DNA of 27,131 nucleotides from JBDTMT01 sp033764095 (lineage in GTDB: Bacteria > Desulfobacterota > Binatia > HRBIN30 > CADEER01). The notes under the pieces are model-generated. The model did not search any database. It saw nothing but the letters and a program-made list of their open reading frames with translations, and had not been told where the DNA came from. Positions 15,644-22,457 of this stretch are shown piece by piece. The stretch is taken from assembly GCA_033764095.1 (NCBI GenBank), contig JANRJF010000427.1:1-27131 (forward strand), in the 5' to 3' direction. Positions within the stretch are counted from its first letter, which is position 1. The number at the start of each line of letters is the position of its first letter. Made by a program: the position numbers and the translations under genes.

Positions 15644-15708
15644 TCGTGGCCCGAACGGCTGCTGCTGGACCCCTTACGGCAGATCATCCGGGCAGGAAGG
15701 AGCGGGGA

Positions 15709-15948
15709 ATGAAGCGGTCAATTACGCGCGTCGCAGTCGGAGTTCTCGGCTTGGGGCTGATGGTGAGCATCACCGGCTGCCCCAAGAAGCCGGTTCCGCC
15801 GGACCTGATGGCCCGTATCGATGCGGCAGCGAACAAGGCCGAAGCGGCAGCCAACAAGGCTGCGGCGTCGGCTCAGAGCGCATCCAACTCGGCGGCCGCG
15901 GCGGAAGCCGCAGCGGCGAAGATCGGCACGAAGGGCTTCAACAAGTAA
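15709..15948 (+). CDS. Lpp-like small outer-membrane lipoprotein 2
   Basis: A 79-residue paralogue of the preceding gene. The signal peptide ends in ITG|C with lipidated C24, leaving a mature chain of 56 residues. A short Pro/Lys segment (PKKPVPPDLM) leads into an Ala-rich helix with the repeated phrase AANKAEAAANKA also seen in copy 1 (AEAAANKAD), and the chain ends GFNK with a terminal lysine. The role is presumably the same outer membrane-peptidoglycan tether, or a variant partner. AAGGAG lies 6 nt before the ATG. A longer upstream reading overlaps copy 1 and is rejected. The pair ends at a strong intrinsic terminator (15986-16019), so the two genes form one short transcript. Confidence 0.82.
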   Translation: MKRSITRVAVGVLGLGLMVSITGCPKKPVPPDLMARIDAAANKAEAAANKAAASAQSASNSAAAAEAAAAKIGTKGFNK

Positions 15949-15985
15949 GCCGACAGCAGCCGTTCGAATTCTGCATGCACTGCAA

Positions 15986-16019
15986 CGAAGGGCGCCCCAC
16001 CGGGCGCCCTTCGCTTTTT
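15986..16019 (+). terminator. Intrinsic terminator of the lipoprotein pair
   Basis: A perfect 12 bp stem CGAAGGGCGCCC (15986-15997) / GGGCGCCCTTCG (16002-16013) with a 4 nt loop, followed by CTTTTT (16014-16019). It lies 38 nt after the second lipoprotein stop. A second GC-rich hairpin (GGGCGCGC / GCGCGCCC, 16021-16039) follows immediately. Confidence 0.95.
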
Positions 16020-16040
16020 GGGGCGCGCTTCGCGCGCCCT

Positions 16041-16132
16041 AGGCTGTTTGGGGGTTAGGCTGTTCGCTGTCCGGGGGTCGGATCGGAGTTCTCGGATCAG
16101 ATTTCCCCTGACAGCCAACAGCCTAACAGCCT
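16041..16132. repeat. GGCTGTTA-rich inverted repeat, copy 2
   Basis: The left arm starts AGGCTGTTTGGGGG and continues TTAGGCTGTTCGCTGTCC. The right arm CCCCTGACAGCC ... AACAGCCTAACAGCCTT pairs with it. The inner 22 nt of the arms (TTAGGCTGTT onward) mismatch at two positions. It lies between the convergent lipoprotein and dehydrogenase genes. It is the most diverged of the three copies. Confidence 0.8.
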
Positions 16133-16135
16133 TCC

Positions 16136-17158
16136 TCACCCGAAGGTGACCAGCGTCTTGATGGCGCTCTTGTCGAGCGCGGCGACGCGGTAGGCCTCGG
16201 CGGCTTCCGCCAGGGGAAAGCGGTGCGTCACCACCTGCTCGGCGCGCACCACGCCGGCGCCGATCAGCTCGAGCGCGCGGCGCGTCTCGACCGGGCCGCA
16301 GGAGTAGCTCGGCACCAGGCGCAGCTCGCGGAAGTAGAAGTCGAAGGTCGACAGCTTGAGCGTCTCGCCCGGCTCGGTGCCCATGAACTGGACCACGGTG
16401 CCGCCGCGCGCCGCACAGGCGAGGCCCTGCTCCAGTGCCGGAACCGTGGCCGGGCCGACGATGACGATCTCCGCCCCCTCGCCATCGGTCTGCGCCAGCA
16501 CCTGCTCGACCAGATCGCCGCCGCTGACGTCGAGGCCGACGTCGGCGCCGAGGCTGAGCGCCTTCTCGACCCGCGACGCGACCAGGTCGGCGACCACGAT
16601 GCGGCGCGCGCCCAGGTGACGTGCCAGCAACACGTGCAGCTGGCCCATGATGCCGAGGCCGATGATCAGCACCGAGGCGCCCGCCACCTGGCCGGCGCGG
16701 TCGAGCGACTTGACCACGCAGGCGAGCGGCTCGGTCAGCGCCCCATCGGCGTCGGAGACATGCGCCGGCAGCGGCAAGGTGTCGGCCAGGTTGATCGCCG
16801 GGACGCGGAAGAACTCGGCCATGCCGCCCGGGTCGATGTGCGACTGCTTCCAGGTTGGGCACTGGACGAACTCGCCGCGCGCGCAGGCGCGACACTTGAA
16901 GCAGGGGGCGTGATGATGGACGAAGACGCGATCGCCGGGCCGGACGAGGTCGACGCCGTCGCCGACCTCGACCACCTCGCCCACCGGCTCGTGCCCGAAG
17001 ACCAGCGGCGCCTTCTTGCGGATGTACCAGGGCACCACGTCGCCCGAGCAGATGCCGCAGGCGCGCGCCCGCACCAGCGCTTCGCCGGAACCGATCAGCG
17101 GCCGCGGCGCGTCTTCGATGCGGACGTCGAGGAAGTCGTAGAGCCGCGCGACCTTCAT
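16136..17158 (-). CDS. Zinc-dependent alcohol dehydrogenase family protein, second of a pair
   Basis: A 340-residue medium-chain dehydrogenase that oxidises or reduces an alcohol/carbonyl with NAD(P). Catalytic zinc ligands are visible as C37 in GICSGD and H56-E57 in VFGHEPVGEV. The structural zinc site is C86-x2-C89-x2-C92-x7-C100. The nucleotide fold has the glycine motif IIGLGIMGQLHVLLARHLGA. The closest general look is the sorbitol / threonine dehydrogenase branch; the substrate is not readable. Its ATG overlaps the stop of the preceding dehydrogenase (ATGA), a sign of coupled translation and probably of a two-step or heteromeric function. It ends 3 nt before repeat copy 2. Confidence 0.9.
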   Translation of the reverse strand: MKVARLYDFLDVRIEDAPRPLIGSGEALVRARACGICSGDVVPWYIRKKAPLVFGHEPVGEVVEVGDGVDLVRPGDRVFVHHHAPCFKCRACARGEFVQCPTWKQSHIDPGGMAEFFRVPAINLADTLPLPAHVSDADGALTEPLACVVKSLDRAGQVAGASVLIIGLGIMGQLHVLLARHLGARRIVVADLVASRVEKALSLGADVGLDVSGGDLVEQVLAQTDGEGAEIVIVGPATVPALEQGLACAARGGTVVQFMGTEPGETLKLSTFDFYFRELRLVPSYSCGPVETRRALELIGAGVVRAEQVVTHRFPLAEAAEAYRVAALDKSAIKTLVTFG

Positions 17159-18234
17159 GCCGACGTCGGCAGGATGGCGAACTTCGCCCCCTCGCCCCGC
17201 CGGTGCCGCGCCAGCGCCTCGGCGAGCCGTTCCAGCGGATAGCTGCCGGCGACCAGCGCGCCGCCGCCGAAGTCGCCGCCGCCGAGCATCTCGTAGGCGG
17301 CGCGCACGTCGCGCGGCGTGAAATGGAACGGGCTGCTGATCATCACCTGGTCGTAGTGCAGGCGCCCGGTATCGAAGCGCACCACGCTGCCGGCGGCGCA
17401 GCCGCCGAACAACACCACCTGGCCGCCGCGGCGCGCCAACTGCGGCGCCATCTCCCAGACGCCGACCTGCCCGGTGCACTCGACCACCACGTCGGCGCCG
17501 CGCCCCTCGGTGAGCGCCAGCACCGGCTCGCGCGCCTCCTCGGCGCCGACCGCCGGCGTCGCAGAGGCGCCCAGCGCGCGCGCCTGCGCGCCGCGCGCCG
17601 GGCTGCGCGCGATCACCACGACCCGCTCGACGCCGCGCGCCCGCAGCACCAGCAGGTGCAGCAGGGCGATCGCGCCGGCGCCGATCAGCACCACGGTGTC
17701 GTCGCCGCGCACCGGAATGTGCGACAGGCCGTGCAGCACGCAGGCAAGCGGCTCGAGCAGCGCCGCCTCGGTGAACGGCAGCGCCGCCGGCTTGGCGTAG
17801 AGGTTGGTGCGCACCACCGCGCCGGGCAGCTTGACGTACTCCGCGTAGGCGCCGTGCACCATCGTCGGCATGACCTGCTCGCACAGGTTCTCCTGGCCGC
17901 GCGCACAGGCGTAGCACGCACCGCAGGGTGCGGTCGGCGCAGCCATCACCGCGTCGCCCTCGCGCAGCCCGCGCACCTCGCGCCCGAGCTCGGCGATCTC
18001 GCCGGCGAACTCGTGGCCGAACAGCATCGGCATCGGGAACTTGGGGTGACCGCGCAGGAAGGTCTTCAGATCGGTGCCGCAGGTGAGCGCGGCGCGGACC
18101 CGGAGGACGACCCCGTCCGGGTCCGGTCGCGGCCGCGGCAGCTCGCGCAACTCGAGCTCCCCCGGCCGGATGAGCACGTGCCCGCGCATCGTCGGTTCGG
18201 GGTCCAGCGCCAGGGCGCGCGTCGGCGGCGACAT
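17155..18234 (-). CDS. Zinc-dependent alcohol dehydrogenase family protein, first of a pair
   Basis: A 359-residue medium-chain dehydrogenase, distinct from its neighbour. Catalytic zinc ligands are C52 (LTCGTD), H74-E75 (LFGHEFAGEI) and probably E161 (LEPLACV). The structural zinc site is C104-x2-C107-x2-C110-x7-C118. The coenzyme fold has LIGAGAIALLHLLVLRARG. The sequence DLKTFLRGHPKFP after the catalytic Cys resembles sorbitol or threonine dehydrogenase-like enzymes, with substrate unknown. ATG 18234 is used; ATG 18189 (MRGHVLIRPG) is the alternative, closer to where homologues usually begin. A perfect TTGACA with 17 bp spacing lies upstream. The last four bases overlap the start of the second dehydrogenase. 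Confidence 0.9.
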   Translation of the reverse strand: MSPPTRALALDPEPTMRGHVLIRPGELELRELPRPRPDPDGVVLRVRAALTCGTDLKTFLRGHPKFPMPMLFGHEFAGEIAELGREVRGLREGDAVMAAPTAPCGACYACARGQENLCEQVMPTMVHGAYAEYVKLPGAVVRTNLYAKPAALPFTEAALLEPLACVLHGLSHIPVRGDDTVVLIGAGAIALLHLLVLRARGVERVVVIARSPARGAQARALGASATPAVGAEEAREPVLALTEGRGADVVVECTGQVGVWEMAPQLARRGGQVVLFGGCAAGSVVRFDTGRLHYDQVMISSPFHFTPRDVRAAYEMLGGGDFGGGALVAGSYPLERLAEALARHRRGEGAKFAILPTSA

Positions 18235-18242
18235 TCGACCAC

Positions 18243-18271
18243 CCGCTATCGGTCACCCCCCAGCCTGTCAA
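18243..18271 (-). promoter_or_regulatory. Candidate promoter of the dehydrogenase pair
   Basis: Minus strand TTGACA (18271-18266), 17 bp spacer, TAGCGG (18248-18243), ending 8 nt before the ATG at 18234. If that start is right the mRNA is nearly leaderless. If translation begins at 18189 the leader is about 45 nt. Confidence 0.5.
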
Positions 18272-18309
18272 CGTATGCCGTAGACGGGTGGGCTCGACCG
18301 GAGGCGGAG

Positions 18310-18804
18310 CTAGGAACCTTTGGCGAAGCGCTCCACCAGGGCCCGGTGGACACCGGGCGGCACCAGCGCCGAGACGTCGCCGCCCAGGCTGGCGACTTCC
18401 TTCACCAGCCGCGAGGCGGTGTAGAAGTACGACTCGCTGGCGGTCATGAAGTAGGTCTCGATCTCGGTGTTCAGGTGGCGATTCATCATCGCCATCTGGA
18501 ACTCGTACTCGAAGTCCGACACGGCGCGCAGGCCGCGCACGATGGCGTGCGCCTTGGTGCGCTCGCAGTAGTGCACCAGCAGACCGGAGAAGGCGTCGAC
18601 CGTGACCCGGTCCTGCACGTCCGCGAGCGCCTCGCGGATCAGCACCACCCGCTCGGCGGCGGTGAACAGGCCGCTCTCCTTCTCCGGATTGTGCGCCACC
18701 GCCACCACCACCTCGTCGAACACCCCGAGCGCCCGCCGGGCGATGTCGAGATGCCCCTTGGTGATGGGATCGAAGGATCCCGCGTACACCGCCTTCCGCT
18801 TCAC
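18310..18804 (-). CDS. coaD: Phosphopantetheine adenylyltransferase
   Basis: CoaD joins 4'-phosphopantetheine and ATP to dephospho-CoA, the fourth step from pantothenate to CoA. The 164 residues match the family. Motifs are AGSFDPITKGHLDIARRA (the T/HxGH nucleotidyltransferase site), the NPEKESGLFTAAER loop, RGLRAVSDFEYE, and the C-terminal SESYFYTASRLVKEVASLGGDVSALVP. The start is a GTG at 18804 whose last bases overlap the rsmD stop (GTGA), with GGGAG upstream. The rsmD-coaD order is common in bacteria. No terminator is visible after the stop. Confidence 0.97.
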   Translation of the reverse strand: MKRKAVYAGSFDPITKGHLDIARRALGVFDEVVVAVAHNPEKESGLFTAAERVVLIREALADVQDRVTVDAFSGLLVHYCERTKAHAIVRGLRAVSDFEYEFQMAMMNRHLNTEIETYFMTASESYFYTASRLVKEVASLGGDVSALVPPGVHRALVERFAKGS

Positions 18805-19373
18805 GTCTCCCGCTCCCCGCCGTTTGAGTACAGCGTGAGCGCGGTACTCCCATAGCGTTTCGAAGCGGTCAACTGCAGCCCGCCATAGCGGTCGGCCAGG
18901 ACGTCGTCGACGTGGTGCTCGGCCGCCACCCAGGCGTCCGCCGCCAACAGGCCACTCTGGCCGAGGGCGGTGAGGGTCGCCGCTGCCAGACCGCGCCCGT
19001 ACGGCGGGTCGAGCAGCGCGCCATCGAACAGCGCCCGCCGCCGCCCCAGGTCCTCCACCGCGCGCCGCACCGACACCGACAGCAGCGTCGCGCGGTCGTT
19101 GAATCCGCAGCGCTCCAGGTTGCGCGCCAGCACCAGACGCGCGGCGCGGTCCTGCTCGACGAAGGTCACGTGCCGGGCGCCGCGGCTCAGCGCCTCGATA
19201 CCCAGAGCGCCGCTGCCGGCGAACAGGTCGAGCACCGTGGCGCCATCCAGGGTCGCGCGACTGCCCAGCGCGCTGAACAACGCCTCCTTCACCCGGTCGG
19301 CGGTCGGCCGCACCGACCAGCCGGCGACGGTGTCCAGCCGGCGCCCCCTGGCGCTCCCCGCGATGACCCGCAT
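18801..19373 (-). CDS. rsmD: 16S rRNA (guanine-N2)-methyltransferase RsmD
   Basis: RsmD methylates G966 of 16S rRNA in the small subunit. The 190 residues show the N-terminal MRVIAGSARGRRLDT and the RPTADRVKEALFSAL block. The SAM-binding motif is VLDLFAGSGALGIEALSRGA, and the catalytic motif is LLDPPYG. The ATG at 19373 is chosen because homologues begin MRVIAG; the longer reading to 19442 encodes no family sequence and enters a repeat. Its stop overlaps the coaD start by three bases, implying coupling. No clear Shine-Dalgarno is present. The 254 nt upstream region is shared with the divergent Dsb-like gene and carries an inverted repeat. Confidence 0.95.
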   Translation of the reverse strand: MRVIAGSARGRRLDTVAGWSVRPTADRVKEALFSALGSRATLDGATVLDLFAGSGALGIEALSRGARHVTFVEQDRAARLVLARNLERCGFNDRATLLSVSVRRAVEDLGRRRALFDGALLDPPYGRGLAAATLTALGQSGLLAADAWVAAEHHVDDVLADRYGGLQLTASKRYGSTALTLYSNGGERET

Positions 19374-19434
19374 GTCGGTCGCGAGACGTAGAAGAAGCGC
19401 GTGGGCGTCGCAATTGAGAAGCACTCGAGGAATC

Positions 19435-19499
19435 ACCACCAAGACGCAAAGGCACCAAGCGTCCAGCGATCGGCTTGGCGTCCTGGTGCCTTGGTGGTT
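19435..19499. repeat. Inverted repeat of the CACCAAGACGCAAAGG type
   Basis: The left arm ACCACCAAGACGCAAAGG and following CACCAAGC (19435-19460) faces the right arm GCTTGGCGTCC then TGGTGCCTTGGTGGTT (19473-19499). The arms match at about three quarters of positions, with the outer ACCACCAAG/CTTGGTGGT perfect. Each arm itself contains two CACCAAG-like units, so two pairing registers are possible. Unlike the others in this window it lies between divergent genes (rsmD and the Dsb-like gene). Confidence 0.75.
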
Positions 19500-19554
19500 G
19501 GCCTCGGCCCTGCGCCGTGAAGTCTCAAGCCAGCACTGCCTGCGCGCCTTCCGC

Positions 19555-19583
19555 TTGAGCGAGAATTCCCGGCTGGCTACAAG
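19555..19583 (+). promoter_or_regulatory. Candidate promoter of the Dsb-like lipoprotein gene
   Basis: TTGAGC (19555-19560), 17 bp spacer, TACAAG (19578-19583). Each hexamer has four consensus bases. The predicted start near 19590 would give a leader of about 38 nt before ATG 19628. Confidence 0.45.
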
Positions 19584-19627
19584 CTTCGATTGTGCCGCGG
19601 CTGCGAGAGCTGACCAGTTCGCACGTC

Positions 19628-20362
19628 ATGCGCGCCGCGCTGCTCATCCTGAGCCTCGGCCTGATGACCGCCTGTCACTCGGACTCGGCCAAGCTCGACG
19701 AGGTGCGCGAGCAGCAGCGGCAGATCCTCGAGCGGCTGACGGCGATCGAGAAAAAGTTGGAGCGCGGCGCGGCGCGCCCACCGGCGGCGGCGCGCGCCGG
19801 CGCGGTCGACCCGAAGCAGACCTACACCATCCCGGTCGGCGACTCGCCGGCCAAGGGGCCGGCCGACGCGCCGATCACCATCGTCGAGTTCTCCGACTAC
19901 CAGTGCCCCTACTGCGCCCGCGCCGAGCCGCTGATCCGCGAGGCGGTGGCCGCCTACCCGCAGCAGACGCGGGTGGTTTTCAAGCACTACCCGCTGGTCT
20001 CCATCCACCCGCAGGCGATGAACGCGGCGCTCGCCGCCACCGCCGCCGGCCGCCAGGGGAAGTTCTGGGAGATGCACGAGAAGCTGTTCGCCAACCAGCG
20101 CGCCCTCGCCCCCGAGCAGGTGCGCGAGTACGCCCGGCAGCTGAACCTCGACCTGGCGCGCTTCGACGCCGACCTCGCCTCCGATGAAGTGAAGAACGCC
20201 GTGCGCCAGGACATCGCCCTGGCCGGACGCCTCGGCGTGCGCGGCACCCCGACCATCTTCGTCAACGGCCGCCTGCTGCAGAACCGCTCGCTCGACGGCT
20301 TCCGTGAGATCATCGACCCGGCCCTCAAGGCGCAGCCGGCCACCCCGCCACCGGCTGGCTGA
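19628..20362 (+). CDS. DsbA-family thiol-disulfide oxidoreductase lipoprotein
   Basis: A 244-residue exported thioredoxin-fold lipoprotein. The signal peptide ends LMTAC with lipidated C16. A short charged coiled-coil helix (about 22-46) spaces the domain from the membrane. The DsbA-like domain follows from about 65, with the active site C93-P-Y-C96 in SDYQCPYC and the cis-proline T207-P208 in VRGTPTIF, plus the inserted helical part between them. It likely oxidises or isomerises disulfides in the periplasm. It is placed directly before two secreted Cys-rich proteins (gap 97 nt), which are plausible substrates. ATG 19628 gives a proper signal peptide, whereas a GTG at 19592 would put polar residues before it. 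No strong Shine-Dalgarno. Confidence 0.9.
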   Translation: MRAALLILSLGLMTACHSDSAKLDEVREQQRQILERLTAIEKKLERGAARPPAAARAGAVDPKQTYTIPVGDSPAKGPADAPITIVEFSDYQCPYCARAEPLIREAVAAYPQQTRVVFKHYPLVSIHPQAMNAALAATAAGRQGKFWEMHEKLFANQRALAPEQVREYARQLNLDLARFDADLASDEVKNAVRQDIALAGRLGVRGTPTIFVNGRLLQNRSLDGFREIIDPALKAQPATPPPAG

Positions 20363-20398
20363 TGAGCCCCACAATTCGACCGTTCACCCCCGCCGCGC

Positions 20399-20437
20399 TT
20401 GTAACTTTCGTACTCAACGGTACGGTGGCTTGAGTAC
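20399..20437 (+). promoter_or_regulatory. Candidate promoter with overlapping operator-like palindrome
   Basis: A perfect 8 bp inverted repeat GTACTCAA (20410-20417) / TTGAGTAC (20430-20437) with a 12 bp centre lies 22 nt before the ATG of the copper-monooxygenase-like gene. A weak promoter TTGTAA (20399-20404), 16 bp, TACGGT (20421-20426) places the -10 inside the palindrome, where a repressor would act. The repeat could instead act as an RNA hairpin. Confidence 0.4.
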
Positions 20438-20459
20438 CCGTGTATCCAAGGACGACACG

Positions 20460-22457
20460 ATGTGGGGGGATTGGATGACTCGATGCTTGGCGGTCGTTGC
20501 GCCGCTGCTGCTGCTCGCCAGCGGCGCGCGCGCGGAACAGTGCTCGACCACGTTCAACAGCACCTTCGAGGCGATTCAGAAGGTGATCTTCGAGAATCGC
20601 GGCTGCACCAGCGTCGCCTGCCATGACTCGACGACCAAGTCCGGCGGTCTCGATCTGAGCCCGGAGGTCGCCTACGACAACCTGCTCGATCAGGACGCGA
20701 CCACGGTGCCCGGCTGGAAGCGCCTGGTACCGGGCCAACGCGACAAGAGCCTGCTGTTCGTCAACGTCGCCGCGCGCGTCGATCCGGCGCATTACACCGC
20801 CCCGTTGCGTCCGATGCCACTCGGCGCCCTGCCCGGCCTGTCGGAAAACGAGCTCGAGGCGCTGCGCCGCTGGGTCGAAGTCGGGGCGCCGCGCACCGCG
20901 ACGGTGGCCGGCACCGCCGACCTGCTCGACGCCTGCCTGCCGCCGCAGGAACCGATCGAGATCGAGCCGCTGGCGCCGCCGCCGCCGGGCGAGGGCGTGC
21001 AGCTGCACATGCCGGTCTGGATCGTGAAGAAGAAGAGCGAGAGCGAGGTCTGCTACGCCAGCTACTACGACTTCACCGACCAGGTGCCCGAGCAGTTCCG
21101 CGGCCCCGACGGCACCTTCCGCTTCAAGCGTCAGCAGATCCGCCAGGATCCGCTCTCGCACCACCTGATCGTCAACCTCTATGACGGCATGGCCGAGCCC
21201 GACGATCCGGTGTGGGGCGGCTTCAAATGCATCGGCGGCGAGAAGGACGGCCAGTCCTGCCCGCCGACCGAGATCGGCTTCTGCGGCGCCGGTGCCGACT
21301 GCTCGAACGAGCCGCGCAAGAGCATCGCCTGCTTCGGCCAGAACAACCTGCCGGGTGACTCCGGCCTCGGCGTCAACGGCGCCGGCTTCACCGGCACGCA
21401 GGAGACGGCAACGACCATCGAGTACGCGCCCGGCGTGTACAACGAGATCCCGCTCAAGGGGATGATCATCTGGAACTCGCACGCCTTCAACACCACCGAC
21501 ACCGACGGCAAACTGGAAGCGTGGCTCAACTTCTACTTCGCGCCGCCGGAAGAGCAGATCTACCCGCTGCACGGCATCTTCGACTCGACGCAGATCTTCG
21601 TCATGAACGTGCCGGCCTTCCACGCCGAGGAGATCTGCAACGTCCACGAGCTGCCGCCGAACGCGAAGCTGTTCGAGCTCAGCTCGCACAACCACAAGCG
21701 CGGCAAGCGCTGGCGCACGTTCGAAGGCGCCTGGCGCTGTGACGGCGGCCCGAACAACGGCAAGGCCTGCTCGCCGTACGGTCCGGACCTCGCCTTCAAC
21801 ACCACCGACCTCTGCGCCGGCTCGCCCTGCCGCGCCGCGAAGCCGCCGGCCGGCGGCGACTGCAACGCCGACCTGGCGGTCACCATCGACGAGCTGGTCA
21901 AGAGCGTCGGCCTGGCGCTGAACGGAGCCGGCGTCGGCGACTGCCCGCGCGCCGACACCAACGAGGACGGCGCGATAACCGTCGAGGAGATCATCAAGGG
22001 CGTCAAGGCCGCCGGCGAAGGCGCCAGCGACCGCGACCCGGACGAGAGCCTGCTCTACACCAGCCTGGTCTACAACGATCCCTTCGTCACCCAGTACACG
22101 CCGCCCATGCAGTTCGGCGGCACCCACTCGGTGCCGCAGGAGCGCTCGCTCACCTACTGCCAGATCTACGACAACGGCTTCAGCAACCCGGACGACGTGA
22201 AGAAGAAGTCCACCTCGCCGCCGACCCCGATCGGCATTCCGGGCCTGTTCGGCGGTCCCTGCACGACCCCCACTGGATGCACCGTCGGAAAGGTCGGAAC
22301 CCCCTGCGCCGGCGCCACGCAGGCCGAGCGCGATGCCGTCTGTGACAGCACGCCGGGCGCCGGCGACGGCAAGTGCGACGCCTGTCCGCTGCTCGGCGGC
22401 GTCACCACCGAGGACGAGATGTTCATCCTGATGGGGTCGTTCTTCGTGGCTCCGTGA
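20460..22457 (+). CDS. Secreted cytochrome c - copper type II monooxygenase-like protein with dockerin-like insertion
   Basis: A 665-residue exported protein (signal peptide 1-25, cut near ARA|EQC). Residues about 28-148 resemble a monohaem cytochrome c: haem motif C49-x4-C54-H55, candidate axial M119 in RPMPLGA, and the closing helix LRRWVEVGAP. From about 175 the pattern of the peptidylglycine monooxygenase / dopamine hydroxylase family appears: H234-H235 (SHHLIVN), H341 (WNSHAF), H410-x-H412 (SSHNHKRG), RSLTYCQIYDNG (562-573) and M654 (EDEMFILM), which gives all six copper ligands in order. Cys-rich insertions lie at 257-281 and 427-457. A dockerin-like EF-hand pair lies at 466-520. ATG 20460 has AAGGA 7 nt upstream. 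The assignment is by my own motif alignment. Confidence 0.75.
   Translation: MWGDWMTRCLAVVAPLLLLASGARAEQCSTTFNSTFEAIQKVIFENRGCTSVACHDSTTKSGGLDLSPEVAYDNLLDQDATTVPGWKRLVPGQRDKSLLFVNVAARVDPAHYTAPLRPMPLGALPGLSENELEALRRWVEVGAPRTATVAGTADLLDACLPPQEPIEIEPLAPPPPGEGVQLHMPVWIVKKKSESEVCYASYYDFTDQVPEQFRGPDGTFRFKRQQIRQDPLSHHLIVNLYDGMAEPDDPVWGGFKCIGGEKDGQSCPPTEIGFCGAGADCSNEPRKSIACFGQNNLPGDSGLGVNGAGFTGTQETATTIEYAPGVYNEIPLKGMIIWNSHAFNTTDTDGKLEAWLNFYFAPPEEQIYPLHGIFDSTQIFVMNVPAFHAEEICNVHELPPNAKLFELSSHNHKRGKRWRTFEGAWRCDGGPNNGKACSPYGPDLAFNTTDLCAGSPCRAAKPPAGGDCNADLAVTIDELVKSVGLALNGAGVGDCPRADTNEDGAITVEEIIKGVKAAGEGASDRDPDESLLYTSLVYNDPFVTQYTPPMQFGGTHSVPQERSLTYCQIYDNGFSNPDDVKKKSTSPPTPIGIPGLFGGPCTTPTGCTVGKVGTPCAGATQAERDAVCDSTPGAGDGKCDACPLLGGVTTEDEMFILMGSFFVAP

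Noticed and set aside
16136..18853. A single 905-codon minus-strand reading that includes the second dehydrogenase
   Set aside because: Only the last 340 codons look like protein; the upstream part is an off-frame reading of the first dehydrogenase and coaD.
19374..19442. N-terminal extension of RsmD
   Set aside because: It enters the CACCAAG repeat and adds no family sequence; homologues begin at MRVIAG.
20304..20459. Upstream extension of the copper-monooxygenase-like gene
   Set aside because: It overlaps the Dsb-like gene, crosses the palindrome, has an Arg/Pro-rich composition and would bury the signal peptide.
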